Of a stretch of 64,000 bases of DNA, positions 32,455 through 41,840 are shown piece by piece (the first letter of the stretch is position 1; each line of letters begins with the position of its first letter). The notes beneath the pieces are model-generated. The model made no database searches. It was not told the DNA's origin and worked only from the letters and a program-made list of their open reading frames with translations. The stretch is taken from assembly GCF_038595005.1 (NCBI RefSeq), contig NZ_CP151997.1:1984001-2048000 (forward strand), given 5' to 3'. The stretch comes from Chryseomicrobium sp. FSL W7-1435. Its GTDB lineage: Bacteria > Bacillota > Bacilli > Bacillales_A > Planococcaceae. The translations under genes and the position numbers were made by a program.

Positions 32455-33147
32455 TTAATTATAAATAAAGTTGTGTAAAAGAATATCTGATTCGAAAGGC
32501 AGAGTAGTTTTCGCAATAGGAGCTAAATAACAAGGTGGGAGTGGTTTACCTTGGCAATAAATCGGAACTAATGGCTTCACAAGAGTAAAGGATTCTCCTT
32601 TCGCTACTGTTGCCGTTGCCACTTGGCGCCAAGATTGTTGAAACATATGGGGATGCTCGGCTACAACTTCTTGTCTAATAAAGTGAACAGGCAATGACGA
32701 GAGTGGCTCCCTACATAAGTTTCCGCTGTCCCAATAAGCTTTGAGCTGCAAGTTACCTACTTTTATCTCATGGACGTGTTGAAAGGCGTGAGAAGAAATA
32801 AATAAACTTCTGCCTATTCGAACTACTAGCAATAAGGTGAGTAAAACAAAACTTGTCATCATTATAGAAGAGCTAGCTAATTGGACACATCCACCAATGA
32901 TTAAAGTTACGAGGCATACGATAAGAATATATTTACCAATCAATTGTGCATTTCCTTTCATTTGCACGACGATGACAATGCCCATTCCTACTAAACTGAG
33001 TAAGGGCCACCAAAAGAAAGATATAGATAACAGAACTAGTAACATACTTTGAAAGCCTGATAGTTCAAGTAATAGAAGTTTGGCTGTTGCTCGAAGTGTT
33101 GTATAGGTCAGTAGACTATTGAGTACAACCATCCATTCAATGTACAC
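32455..33147 (-). CDS. spoIIGA: Compact sporulation protease SpoIIGA (pro-sigma-E processing)
   Basis: Membrane aspartyl protease that activates pro-sigma-E in the mother cell. The N-terminal half (about 1-115) has five hydrophobic spans. The C-terminal half holds the catalytic motif [12 protein letters not shown], with Asp140 equivalent to the DSGN Asp of Bacillus. 230 residues, against about 309 in B. subtilis; the C-terminal protease region is much shortened and sequence similarity is low. GTG start after GGGAGGGGAAACG. Position before sigE and the DSGN motif together make the call. Confidence 0.85.
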   Translation of the reverse strand: MYIEWMVVLNSLLTYTTLRATAKLLLLELSGFQSMLLVLLSISFFWWPLLSLVGMGIVIVVQMKGNAQLIGKYILIVCLVTLIIGGCVQLASSSIMMTSFVLLTLLLVVRIGRSLFISSHAFQHVHEIKVGNLQLKAYWDSGNLCREPLSSLPVHFIRQEVVAEHPHMFQQSWRQVATATVAKGESFTLVKPLVPIYCQGKPLPPCYLAPIAKTTLPFESDILLHNFIYN

Positions 33148-33170
33148 CGTTTCCCCTCCCTTCTTTGCCT

Positions 33171-33204
33171 ACTTTACAGGACCTTGGAGAAAAAGTTTGT
33201 CGGA
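33171..33204 (-). promoter_or_regulatory. Candidate spoIIG promoter with Spo0A box
   Basis: Plus-strand TTTGTCGGA (33196-33204) differs from the Spo0A box TTTGTCGAA at one base. On the minus strand it overlaps a -35-like CCGACA (33198-33203), followed after an unusually long 21-base spacer by TAAAGT (33171-33176). The long spacer and the 0A box over the -35 repeat the known design of the B. subtilis spoIIG promoter. Confidence 0.5.
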
Positions 33205-33237
33205 CTAGTGAGGCGTTTTTATTTATTTGACGACAAA

Positions 33238-33265
33238 AAGCCCCATCTCTTTTGAGACGGGGCTT
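33238..33265 (-). terminator. Terminator of ftsAZ
   Basis: Minus strand 12-base arms (33254-33265 and 33238-33249, one G-U pair) with an AAAA loop, then TTTTTG. It lies 11 bases after the ftsZ stop and ends the division cluster before spoIIGA. Confidence 0.88.
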
Positions 33266-33276
33266 CCTTGTTTAAA

Positions 33277-34431
33277 TTAACGACGGTTGCGATTACGCAA
33301 GAATGTCGGAATATCTAAAGCATCTTCTTCTTTAAAAGATGGCTGTTGTGGACGTTGCTCTTGAACTGGCTCTTCTTCATAACGCGTTTCGCGTTGTGGA
33401 GTTGCTGATGGAGGTGGTGTTGCAGCTGGACGCTTAGCACCGCCACCTGTCATACGTGGTTGACGCTGAACAAGGATCTCTTCGTTAAATCCAGTCGCAA
33501 TCACAGTAACAACAATTTGATCATCTAGGTCATCATTGATAACCGATCCGAAAATCATATTCACTTCTTCATCAGAAGCAGAAGCGACAATATCAGCAGC
33601 TTCTTGCACTTCAAATAGTGACAGATTCGAACCACCAGTAATATTCATTAACACACCTTTAGCTCCATCAATAGACGTTTCAAGAAGTGGACTTGAGATT
33701 GCTTTTTTAGCTGCTTCAGCTGCGCGGTTTTCACCTGAAGCGATACCGATTCCCATAAGGGCTGAACCTTTGTTAGACATAATTGTTTTTACATCAGCAA
33801 AATCAAGGTTGATTAATCCTGGTACAGCGATCAAATCAGAGATACCTTGTACACCTTGACGTAAAACATTATCCGCTTCACGGAAGGCTTCAAGCATTGG
33901 TGTATTTTTATCAACGATTTCAAGAAGACGATCATTTGGAATAACGATTAAAGTATCGACAGCTTCCTTCATCATAGAAATACCACCAATTGCTTGTGTA
34001 GAACGTTTGCGTCCTTCAAATGTGAATGGACGTGTAACAACACCAACAGTCAATGCACCTAGTTCTTTTGCAATTTGTGCAATTACTGGTGCAGCACCTG
34101 TACCTGTACCTCCGCCCATTCCAGCAGTGACAAATACCATATCTGCTCCACGTAGAGCTTCTTCAATCTGCTCTTTGCTTTCTTCAGCAGCTTTGCGACC
34201 GACTTCAGGATTAGCTCCTGCGCCTAGACCACGTGTTAACTTACCACCAATTTGTAGCTTGACAGGTGCTCTTGACATATTCAATGCTTGCGCATCTGTG
34301 TTGACTGCAATAAAATCGACACCTTGTACCCCATGTTCGATCATTCGGTTAACAGCATTGTTACCGCCGCCGCCAACTCCAATTACTTTGATAATTGCTA
34401 AAGATTCATCATTTGTTTCAAAATGTAACAT
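33277..34431 (-). CDS. ftsZ: Tubulin-like division GTPase FtsZ
   Basis: Polymerises into the Z-ring. The GTP signature GGGTGTG is at residues 106-112, with [15 protein letters not shown] at the N-terminus and T7 loop [12 protein letters not shown] Pro/Gln/Arg-rich variable linker (about 320-370) leads to the conserved tail [13 protein letters not shown] that binds FtsA, SepF and EzrA. 384 residues. SD TAGGAGG before the ATG. Second of the ftsA-ftsZ pair. Confidence 0.98.
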   Translation of the reverse strand: MLHFETNDESLAIIKVIGVGGGGNNAVNRMIEHGVQGVDFIAVNTDAQALNMSRAPVKLQIGGKLTRGLGAGANPEVGRKAAEESKEQIEEALRGADMVFVTAGMGGGTGTGAAPVIAQIAKELGALTVGVVTRPFTFEGRKRSTQAIGGISMMKEAVDTLIVIPNDRLLEIVDKNTPMLEAFREADNVLRQGVQGISDLIAVPGLINLDFADVKTIMSNKGSALMGIGIASGENRAAEAAKKAISSPLLETSIDGAKGVLMNITGGSNLSLFEVQEAADIVASASDEEVNMIFGSVINDDLDDQIVVTVIATGFNEEILVQRQPRMTGGGAKRPAATPPPSATPQRETRYEEEPVQEQRPQQPSFKEEDALDIPTFLRNRNRR

Positions 34432-34464
34432 GCAATTGCCTCCTATGTTAGATTGCCGATTCAG

Positions 34465-35766
34465 TTATTCGAAAAACCGGTCAAAAAATTGCTTAACTTT
34501 CGTCATGCCACTTTCTTTCGGCTCGTCATTCGACTCATCAGTTGATTTTGTTTTTACTTTTTGTTTTGTTTTTGGTTTCATGGCTGTATCTTGACGAGCA
34601 GCTACTGCGCTTGATGTAGTATTCGACAATCCATAGTATAAATCCTCTTTGTAAATGTATTGAATTAAACCAATTGCCGTCGAGAATTGTGGCTCACGTA
34701 CGCCAATATAATCAGGTGTGTAAATGCGCACACGCGTTTGTAACACATGACGGGCAAGTTGTGATAGTCCCTCGAGTTTAGCGACTCCCCCACTTAATAC
34801 AATACCACCTGGAAGATCTCTTACACCAATACGGTATAATTCTTCCATGATCATCTCAAACAATTCTTCTAAACGGACCCCAATGATTTCAGCAATATAC
34901 TTTTGAGAGTACTGCTCTTTCATGTCCGCACCGATTACAGGTACTTCAAAAAGTTCATCATCTGAAGCGTCGTCATAGAATGCATGTCCATATTGACGTT
35001 TAATCTGCTCTGCATGTTCCGTAGGTGTTTTCAGAACAATACTTAAATCTTTGGTAATGTGGTCTCCACCAACTGGAAGCGCGGTAGTATGCGTTAAATG
35101 GCCATCACGGAAAACCGAGATAGTCGTCGCTCCTCCACCAATGTCAATGTACGCTGTACCGTGATTGCGTTCATCTTCACTCAGCGCAAATTGCCCAGCT
35201 GCAAGTGGTTGTAAGTAGATTTCTCGAATCTGAAGTCCTGCACGTTCTACACATCGCAGGAGATTATGTAAAATCGTTTTTGACGTCGTAATCATGTTGG
35301 CATCTACTTCAAGTCTAGTGCCAATCATGCCACGTGGATCACTAATCTCTTCAACACCATCTAGTACATATTGTACGGGAATGATATTCAGATACTCTCG
35401 CTCTGGTGGGATAGACATCACTTTAGCTGAATCCAAGACCCGTTCTAAATCTTTTCCTGTAACTTCTTTGTCTTCTGATTGAACGGCTACGACGCCCTTC
35501 ACGTAATGAATAGAAGCTTGATTTGCAGGAATGCCAAGAACGACTTCTCGAATCTCCATTCCAGCCATACGTTCTGCCTCTTGAATAGCTTTTTTGATTG
35601 ATTGAACAGTAGCATCAATGTCAACGATTGCTCCTTTACGGATTCCTGTCGACTTTGCATTACCTACTCCGATAATATGAATAATTTGATTGTTAATTTC
35701 TCCGATGACCACTTTTATGGATGAAGATCCGATATCAAGTGATACATACAATTCTGATGAATTCAA
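34465..35766 (-). CDS. ftsA: Actin-like division protein FtsA
   Basis: Membrane tether for FtsZ. ATPase core with LYVSLDIGSSSIKVVIGE (phosphate 1), AYIDIGGGATTISVF (phosphate 2) and LSGGVAKLEG (adenosine). The C-terminal amphipathic helix is GMTKVKQFFDRFFE. A far-upstream ATG at 35802 reads through the SD. The TTG at 35764-35766 is 9 bases after AGGAGG and yields (M)NSSELYVSLDIG, the family start. About 433 residues with an extended Lys/Asp/Glu linker before the tail. Confidence 0.95.
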   Translation of the reverse strand: MNSSELYVSLDIGSSSIKVVIGEINNQIIHIIGVGNAKSTGIRKGAIVDIDATVQSIKKAIQEAERMAGMEIREVVLGIPANQASIHYVKGVVAVQSEDKEVTGKDLERVLDSAKVMSIPPEREYLNIIPVQYVLDGVEEISDPRGMIGTRLEVDANMITTSKTILHNLLRCVERAGLQIREIYLQPLAAGQFALSEDERNHGTAYIDIGGGATTISVFRDGHLTHTTALPVGGDHITKDLSIVLKTPTEHAEQIKRQYGHAFYDDASDDELFEVPVIGADMKEQYSQKYIAEIIGVRLEELFEMIMEELYRIGVRDLPGGIVLSGGVAKLEGLSQLARHVLQTRVRIYTPDYIGVREPQFSTAIGLIQYIYKEDLYYGLSNTTSSAVAARQDTAMKPKTKQKVKTKSTDESNDEPKESGMTKVKQFFDRFFE

Positions 35767-35800
35767 ATTGTGGCACCTCCTAAAAAGGTATATACTTCTC

Positions 35801-35829
35801 ATTTTAGAGTAAAGACCTTGTAAAGTCTA
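35801..35829 (-). promoter_or_regulatory. Candidate ftsA promoter
   Basis: Minus strand TAGACT (35824-35829), 17-base spacer, TAAAAT (35801-35806), in the 91-base gap between sbp and ftsA. Reasonable but not strong; B. subtilis also has promoters in front of ftsA. Confidence 0.4.
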
Positions 35830-35857
35830 AATGTTTCTTACTAGTCAAACAATTATT

Positions 35858-36214
35858 TTATTTGGCGGTTGCATTTTTTTCTGAAAACCGTGATAAAAGA
35901 ATGCGGCGAATGACCGCGATGTTTTGGAATAAACGGACCCCAAAAGCAAAAATAGCTGCCAAATACAGATCAACACCTAAGTGGACTCCTAAAAATGCAA
36001 GAGCTGCTGCTAACGAGATGTTGAAGAAAAAACCTGAAACAAATACTTTGTCATCATAAACCTGTTGCAATTGGGCGCGAATCCCACCGAACAACGTGTC
36101 AAGCGCTGCCAAAACAGCTATTGAAAGATAGTTTTCATAGGCAGTGGGTATTTGAAAATCCGTCATAAAACCGAGCGAGATGCCCAGTAGTAAACCGAGT
36201 AAAGGCAACCACAT
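35858..36214 (-). CDS. sbp: Small basic membrane protein Sbp (DUF1290)
   Basis: Four-span membrane protein of unknown function, conserved upstream of ftsA in Firmicutes. Hydrophobic segments are at about residues 1-20, 28-45, 58-77 and 80-98. A basic tail follows (VIRRILLSRFSEKN). ATG at 36214 (MWLPLLGLLLG) follows AAGGAGAGTAACC and is preferred over the upstream start at 36235. 118 residues. Confidence 0.88.
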   Translation of the reverse strand: MWLPLLGLLLGISLGFMTDFQIPTAYENYLSIAVLAALDTLFGGIRAQLQQVYDDKVFVSGFFFNISLAAALAFLGVHLGVDLYLAAIFAFGVRLFQNIAVIRRILLSRFSEKNATAK

Positions 36215-36216
36215 GG

Positions 36217-36939
36217 TTACTCTCCTTCCTTCCATTCTGATAAGTGCGTGACAGTTACCGGTTGGTCATAACCAGAAATAACTAGCTCATCCAGCGCCTC
36301 CGTCATTTCAAGCTCGTAGTTATCTAAATAAAAATCATCCGCAAGACCACTTGCTTGAACTTGAGCGAGTAACCGTTCCGTACTTTCAACAGAGTCTGTT
36401 GCTATTTTTATTTCGAAAGGAGCAGATTGAATGGGAAGCGTATTGACTGTCGTTCGACCATTGATTGTGCGGATAGCGCTATTATAAATTAATCGCTTAC
36501 CGTCAATTTCAATAGCCCGTGCTTGAAAATGATTCATTTCGTTTACAAAACGCACAAGTAAATCAGGAGAAACTGGATTGATCGTTAGTCCAAATGCCAT
36601 CGCCTCTTCTGAGGGTTTGACGGTAATGATAACCCCCGCCCCCTGATACTCATCCAGCCCAATCTCATGTCTAAGTTGCTCGATAGTTTGTTCGACTAGT
36701 CGTTCAGGACGTTCACTTTCAGAAGTCTCATATTTCTCCGCTGTCTGTTCGGCTTCCCGAATGCGGCTCAACAATTCCGAATGATACTCCGTCTCTGCCG
36801 CTAATTCTTTGCGAATTTCCCAGACATCTCGTGTATCCCTCTGTTCAGGATTTTGAATGGTATTGTACTGAACGGAGAGCATAAATCCAATTACAAAGAG
36901 AATGATGGTAAACCGTGAAATTCCTTTTTTCATACGCAT
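36217..36939 (-). CDS. ylxX: DUF881 division-cluster protein YlxX
   Basis: Single-span membrane protein with an extracellular coiled coil and a DUF881 domain; exact function unknown, syntenic with division genes. TM at about 8-27, coiled coil about 45-85 (WEIRKELAAETEYHSELL), then DUF881 with GAGVIITVKPSEEAM, RAIEIDGKRLIYNSAIR and PFEIKIATDS. Several ATGs cluster at 36939-36960; 36939 gives MRMKKGISRFT with suitable SD (AAAGGAG) distance. Paralogue of the next gene upstream. Confidence 0.82.
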   Translation of the reverse strand: MRMKKGISRFTIILFVIGFMLSVQYNTIQNPEQRDTRDVWEIRKELAAETEYHSELLSRIREAEQTAEKYETSESERPERLVEQTIEQLRHEIGLDEYQGAGVIITVKPSEEAMAFGLTINPVSPDLLVRFVNEMNHFQARAIEIDGKRLIYNSAIRTINGRTTVNTLPIQSAPFEIKIATDSVESTERLLAQVQASGLADDFYLDNYELEMTEALDELVISGYDQPVTVTHLSEWKEGE

Positions 36940-36949
36940 CATCGCTCCT

Positions 36950-37654
36950 TTATTCTGCATGCTCAGAGTTCATCACGAGTTCATTCAATTTTTGGGTCTC
37001 GATACGAATCTGTTGGCCACGCAATTGATCTAATATTCCTCCAGGCAATTCAACAGCTTCCGCCAGGGTCGTAGAGTTCCCAATCGCTTCAATTACAAAT
37101 GGCGCTGGAAATGTTTCACCGTCTATTGTAATCACTGGTCCCGTACATCTGATGTAACTGGTCTCGTGAATACGTTTTCCATTCACACTGACGGCTTCTG
37201 CTCCGGCTATCTTCAATTCATTGATCACCATGTAGACATGACCTTCGTGCACAATATAATCATTGGGATTCACTTGATTGGGATCATACTCACCGTCTTG
37301 CAACTCTACTCGATAACCTGATCCAGTGACATCGACTTCTCCAGTCAGCAGACGCAAAGCCTCCGCTGTCTTTACCAGTTCTTCTAGAGAGGATGTATTT
37401 GCTCCGGCTTGCTGTTCAAATTCACGAATTTTAGTTTGAACACTTTGTAATTCTTCTGAAAGTTCTTTATTGCGTTCTTTTTGAGCAATCAATTCCTGTC
37501 TTACACTTTCTGTTTGACCGTATGTGGCCGAATCAAGTTCAGATTCTGCGCGCTTTTGAGAGAGGCTGAAACTAAAGGCCAAAATGAAGCCAAGTGTCAA
37601 ACTAACAAGCGACAGCAAAATCTTCCCTCTATTCGACTTCTTCTTGTTGTTCAT
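36950..37654 (-). CDS. ylxW: DUF881 division-cluster protein YlxW
   Basis: Single-span membrane protein with an extracellular coiled coil (about 45-85, QELIAQKERNKELSEEL) and a DUF881 domain having GSGYRVELQDGEYDP, NELKIAGAEAVSVNGKRIH and PFVIEAIGN. Function unknown. The start is uncertain: ATG at 37654 keeps a positively charged N-terminus before the TM but has a weak SD. A TTG 12 codons on follows AGAGGG but would lose the basic leader. It overlaps divIB by about 26 bases. Confidence 0.82.
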   Translation of the reverse strand: MNNKKKSNRGKILLSLVSLTLGFILAFSFSLSQKRAESELDSATYGQTESVRQELIAQKERNKELSEELQSVQTKIREFEQQAGANTSSLEELVKTAEALRLLTGEVDVTGSGYRVELQDGEYDPNQVNPNDYIVHEGHVYMVINELKIAGAEAVSVNGKRIHETSYIRCTGPVITIDGETFPAPFVIEAIGNSTTLAEAVELPGGILDQLRGQQIRIETQKLNELVMNSEHAE

Positions 37655-38420
37655 CAATTACCAGCTCTTCTCCCTTTCCGCCGTATATGCTGTCATAACT
37701 CTCAAAAAATGTTCCGACCTCCATGTCGACAATGCCTTTTTGTCCAATAGGAATTTGTTGCAGAACCGCTGGATAGTAAGACAGTTTTTCTGAAAAATCG
37801 AGAGCGCTTACTATTACCGTGTTGCCATCATTCATAAATAACGTGACAAGGTTAGGGTCAGAATCACTTGGAGTAGACGTTACTTCAGAAACTAACATCC
37901 GTATTTGTTGTGTCAGCTCCCCTAATTCCTTCACTATTCTGCTTTCCACTTGCGTTTCTTCGAACTCTTCAATCGCCGGTCCAAACGTACTTCCTGCCAA
38001 ATTAGAGGCGACTTGTTCTCCATTTTCAAGAATTAGCAGTGTCTCCTCAGAAGTCCGAAAACCTATAGGCTCAAACTCGGTGACGGTAATAACTACTTCA
38101 GACCAGCGCTTCCTAACTACCGTGACAGACTCGATGGCAGGATGCTCCGTAATCTTTTGTTCGATCGCCGATGCTCGAAATGACCACAATGACTCTTCTT
38201 TTTGCAAAGTGGACAAAGTCTCAACTTCTTCATGCGCCGTCACTTGTGTTCCTTGAATAGTGAGCACTTGAATTTTACTTATAGAAGATTGTAAGTAGAG
38301 TACTAGAAAAAGAGCCGTGAAAAAAAGAAACAGAAGAATAGAAAAGGTGAGTGTCATTCTACGTTTTCTTCTTTTTCGTAGTGCTGGAATGCGATCTTCG
38401 ATGTCAATTAGTTTTTCCAT
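37629..38420 (-). CDS. divIB: Septum-formation protein DivIB (FtsQ)
   Basis: Bitopic divisome protein forming a complex with FtsL and DivIC that controls septal synthases. Basic cytosolic tail with ALRKRRKRRM, TM at about 22-43, then a POTRA domain (SKIQVLTIQGTQVTAHEEV onward) and a beta domain with RKRWSEVVITVTEFEPIGF. The open frame extends far upstream through spoVE in another frame. ATG at 38420 follows GGGAGGCAGAAGA and gives 263 residues. murG and murB, usually just upstream, are absent. Confidence 0.92.
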   Translation of the reverse strand: MEKLIDIEDRIPALRKRRKRRMTLTFSILLFLFFTALFLVLYLQSSISKIQVLTIQGTQVTAHEEVETLSTLQKEESLWSFRASAIEQKITEHPAIESVTVVRKRWSEVVITVTEFEPIGFRTSEETLLILENGEQVASNLAGSTFGPAIEEFEETQVESRIVKELGELTQQIRMLVSEVTSTPSDSDPNLVTLFMNDGNTVIVSALDFSEKLSYYPAVLQQIPIGQKGIVDMEVGTFFESYDSIYGGKGEELVIDEQQEEVE

Positions 38421-39490
38421 TCTTCTGCCTCCCTTCCTTGTTTGTAGATAGCGATGATCAAACCTGTCACAACCCAACAACTTACCAATGACGAACCTCC
38501 GTAACTTATAAACGGAAGTGTTACACCCGTAACGGGAAGCAAACCTGTCACGACACCTAGATTTACTGAGGTTTGAATGAGAAGCAATAAAGCCAGTGCA
38601 GCAATTTGAATTCCATACACCGTTTGTAAGTGATAGCTTGCTAATGTATACGCACTTCTGCCCCACAGTACATAACAAAAACAAATACAGGCCGCCATCA
38701 GCCAACCGCTTTCCTCGATAATCAACGAAAAGATAAAATCATTTTGAGGTTCAGGAAGATACAATAGCTTTTGTCTTGAATTGCCAAATCCCCATCCTGT
38801 AAATCCCGCAGGACCTATAGCCAACAAGGACTGAATTGCTTGAAAACCTGCACCTAACGGATCTTCCCATGGGTCTAAAAACGCCGTTATCCTTTTTAAC
38901 CTGTAGGGTGCCGTGGCTATTAACGCTACAAGACCAAGAACAGCTGAGACGATGCCAAGCAGTATTAAGCGCATGGAGAGCCCTGTGACAAACAATAAAG
39001 CACAGTAGGTAGCGACTAATAAAAAAGTTGACCCAAAATCTGGCTGCAGCATGAACAGTGTGCTAGGAATACCCAGAACGATTAACTGCTTGATGAGTGG
39101 TGTTTTAAAAGACAGTAAATGTGACAGGAATAAAAGAGTAGTTACTTTTGTAAGTTCGGCAGGCTGAAAATAGAAACCGGCTAGTGTAATCCAACCACGT
39201 GCACCATTTCGTACAACGCTCAACCCAGGTAACCAGACAGTTAAGGCTACCAGCAGTCCCGCAAAATAGAGGAAGACAACTGTACGATAGTCTAATTTTA
39301 TTAGCTGCACGACTTTAAATAACACAATTGCAAGCACTGCAAAAATACTCTGCTTGATCCAAAATGGCAAACTGTTCGGGTAATGAACGGCGGACCAATA
39401 ACTGCTAGCACTGGCAATATAAAAAATGCCAAGACATGTTAATAGTCCGCTGACAAAGCCAATTGTTCGCTTTGCTTGTTCAAATTGCAC
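38408..39490 (-). CDS. spoVE: SEDS-family glycosyltransferase SpoVE/FtsW-like
   Basis: Polytopic lipid II polymerase (about 10 spans) that works with a class B PBP. SEDS motifs: NGARGWITLAGFYFQPAELTK, LQPDFGSTFLLV, LPEPQNDFIFSLIIEESGW and LPFISYGGSS. Its place after murD and near spoVD matches spoVE, and a vegetative FtsW is expected elsewhere; sequence alone cannot exclude that it is FtsW. GTG start after AAGGGATGAAGCT. 360 residues. Confidence 0.88.
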   Translation of the reverse strand: MQFEQAKRTIGFVSGLLTCLGIFYIASASSYWSAVHYPNSLPFWIKQSIFAVLAIVLFKVVQLIKLDYRTVVFLYFAGLLVALTVWLPGLSVVRNGARGWITLAGFYFQPAELTKVTTLLFLSHLLSFKTPLIKQLIVLGIPSTLFMLQPDFGSTFLLVATYCALLFVTGLSMRLILLGIVSAVLGLVALIATAPYRLKRITAFLDPWEDPLGAGFQAIQSLLAIGPAGFTGWGFGNSRQKLLYLPEPQNDFIFSLIIEESGWLMAACICFCYVLWGRSAYTLASYHLQTVYGIQIAALALLLLIQTSVNLGVVTGLLPVTGVTLPFISYGGSSLVSCWVVTGLIIAIYKQGREAEEWKN

Positions 39491-39494
39491 AGCT

Positions 39495-40853
39495 TCATCC
39501 CTTCGTTTCTAAATCCTTAAACAATCGTAAAAATTCATCGCCACGAATTTCAAAGCTCTCGTATTGATCCCAACTTGCAGAAGCAGGCGATAATAACAAG
39601 ACGTCATTTGGCTCAGATAGTTCAATTGACTTCTCAAATGCCGCTGTCAATGTAGGGAAAGAATAGGCCTGTACATTATGAAGCTCTGCAAATTGTTGAA
39701 GGCGCGGTGCCGTCTCTCCAAAATGACAAATCGCTTTAATCGTCGGAAGATAGGGAATTAACTCATCGAATGAGTGATTACGTTCTTTACCACCAGCTAA
39801 AAGAATAACAGGGCGTGAAAACCCTTCTAAAGCACTCTTGGTAGCCAAAGCATTTGTTGCCTTCGAGTCGTTATAGAAAAGACGTCCTTGCCACTCGCCC
39901 GCGTATTGCGTTCTGTGTTTGACACCAGCAAAGCTTGCTACGGTTGCTCGAATTTGTTCCAGTGGAGCACCTACTAACAATGCCGCTGCTGTCGCTGCTA
40001 ATACATTCTCAAGATTGTGCTTTCCAGGCAGTCTTATTTCATCACGTTTATAAAGCGCTTCCCCTTTCCAATACACCCACTCTGCATCTGCACTGATACC
40101 TTCAGACTGTCGGCTAGACACGAAGAATGGCACTGGAGTCGCGTTAAGTGACTTCACGCGTTGTGCTAATAAAGGCTGTTCGGCATTGTAAATAAGCAAG
40201 TCTTGCTCCGTTTGATTTTTAGCAATTGCTAATTTTGCTTCGATGTATTCATCGAGGTCTGTGTGGTAGTCCAGGTGTGCCTCATAAATATTAGTAATAA
40301 TTGCAATCGAAGGTTTTAATTTTACAGTACCCATGAGCTGAAACGATGACAGTTCTGTTACGATTACATTATTTTTTGTTGCATCCTTGGCTACAGTAGT
40401 TGCAACCGTGCCAATATTCCCAGCAACTAGTGGCTCTAAAGGACCTTTTTCAAGCATCTCGCAAAGTAATGTCGTTGTTGTCGTCTTTCCATTTGAACCT
40501 GTAATTCCGATCATTGGTGCTTCACTAATTCGGTAAGCTAATTCAATTTCTGTCCAAATAGGTATTTCTCTTTTAATCGCTTCTTGTAAGACCGGATTAT
40601 TGTAAGGAATCCCAGGATTTTTGACAATTAGACTAAAGCCTTCATCGAGCAAATTTTCTGGGTGACTTCCACAAATAACGGTCATCCCCTGTTTTAACAA
40701 CTCTTGCGCTTGCGTATTTTCTTCAAATGGTTTGGAATCATTTACTGTGACGAATGCTCCGAGTTCATGAAGCATTTCAGCGGCAGCTGTCCCACTTTTA
40801 GCAAGACCTAAAACAAGTACTTTTTGATGGTAAAGTTCTTTTACTGTTTTCAT
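39495..40853 (-). CDS. murD: UDP-N-acetylmuramoyl-L-alanine--D-glutamate ligase
   Basis: Cytoplasmic ligase adding D-Glu to UDP-MurNAc-L-Ala. N-terminal Rossmann [20 protein letters not shown]-binding [19 protein letters not shown], and LSSFQL, HLDYH and HNLENVLAA boxes. The frame is open further upstream inside mraY. ATG at 40853 overlaps the mraY stop as ATGA and gives 452 residues ([11 protein letters not shown]). Confidence 0.96.
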   Translation of the reverse strand: MKTVKELYHQKVLVLGLAKSGTAAAEMLHELGAFVTVNDSKPFEENTQAQELLKQGMTVICGSHPENLLDEGFSLIVKNPGIPYNNPVLQEAIKREIPIWTEIELAYRISEAPMIGITGSNGKTTTTTLLCEMLEKGPLEPLVAGNIGTVATTVAKDATKNNVIVTELSSFQLMGTVKLKPSIAIITNIYEAHLDYHTDLDEYIEAKLAIAKNQTEQDLLIYNAEQPLLAQRVKSLNATPVPFFVSSRQSEGISADAEWVYWKGEALYKRDEIRLPGKHNLENVLAATAAALLVGAPLEQIRATVASFAGVKHRTQYAGEWQGRLFYNDSKATNALATKSALEGFSRPVILLAGGKERNHSFDELIPYLPTIKAICHFGETAPRLQQFAELHNVQAYSFPTLTAAFEKSIELSEPNDVLLLSPASASWDQYESFEIRGDEFLRLFKDLETKG

Positions 40854-41824
40854 CCCATGACCTCCAACACTAGCACTGCGAAAGCCGCAACAAAGCCGAC
40901 TGTCCAAAATACGTATACTACTTTTTGTTCTGACCAACCTGATAGTTCAAAATGGTGATGAATCGGGCTCATTTTAAAGATCCGTTTCCCTCTTGTTTTG
41001 AAACTTATCACTTGAAGAATTACGGAAGCTGTTTCTATAACGAAGATGACTCCAACAAAAAGGAGAAGGAGTTCAAGCTTCAAAATAATCGATAACATAG
41101 CGAGGGCTCCACCTAGTGCAAGTGAGCCTGTATCACCCATAAATACTTTTGCAGGATTCTTGTTAAACAGTAAAAATCCTAATAATGCACCTGTAACGGC
41201 AAAGGCAAAAATAGCTGCATCATTTTGGTTGTAGAGAACAGCAAAAATTCCAAATGTGGCAAATGCAATAGAAGCTGTACCGCTGACCAGGCCATCTAAT
41301 CCGTCCGTTAGATTCACTGCATTCGAGAAACCAACCAACCAAAATACGATAAATGCAACATAGAAAATTCCAAAGTCAATTGACCAAGTTGTGAAAGGAA
41401 TCGTAATAGCCGTATCGAAAGGACCTAATTGCAGTAAGAAGTAGGCAACAATCGCAATCAGAATTTGTCCAAGTAACTTTTGCAGGGATGTCAGTCCAAG
41501 ATTGCGTTTCATAACTACTTTAATAAAATCATCTAAAAAACCAAGTACTCCAAAACCAACAAGCACTAGTAGTAGAACAACTGTCTGTGTTGTGATCATT
41601 TCGAAAAAGTACGAAATTAAAAGTGTAGTCAGTGCAATGGATACTAAGAAGATAAGTCCACCCATGGTTGGTGTCCCAGTTTTTTTCTGATGGGACTGTG
41701 GACCTTCTTCTCGAATACTCTGACCGAATTTCATTCGACGAAGATAGGGAATAAATAGAGGTGCAAGTACTGCTGTAATAGCAAAACCGAGTGCGATTGT
41801 TGCGACAATTAATACGAGTGACAT
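40850..41824 (-). CDS. mraY: Phospho-N-acetylmuramoyl-pentapeptide transferase
   Basis: Membrane enzyme producing lipid I from UDP-MurNAc-pentapeptide and undecaprenyl phosphate. Ten spans. Catalytic boxes: [19 protein letters not shown] (Asp-Asp), [24 protein letters not shown] and [14 protein letters not shown]. 324 residues, SD AAAGGAGCTTCACT. Directly follows spoVD; the murE gene that lies between them in Bacillus is missing. Confidence 0.97.
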   Translation of the reverse strand: MSLVLIVATIALGFAITAVLAPLFIPYLRRMKFGQSIREEGPQSHQKKTGTPTMGGLIFLVSIALTTLLISYFFEMITTQTVVLLLVLVGFGVLGFLDDFIKVVMKRNLGLTSLQKLLGQILIAIVAYFLLQLGPFDTAITIPFTTWSIDFGIFYVAFIVFWLVGFSNAVNLTDGLDGLVSGTASIAFATFGIFAVLYNQNDAAIFAFAVTGALLGFLLFNKNPAKVFMGDTGSLALGGALAMLSIILKLELLLLFVGVIFVIETASVILQVISFKTRGKRIFKMSPIHHHFELSGWSEQKVVYVFWTVGFVAAFAVLVLEVMG

Positions 41825-41840
41825 AGTGAAGCTCCTTTAG

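Noticed and set aside
38421-38705. 95-codon N-terminal extension of divIB
   Set aside because: It lies inside spoVE in another frame, and the ATG at 38420 has the SD and family-like start.
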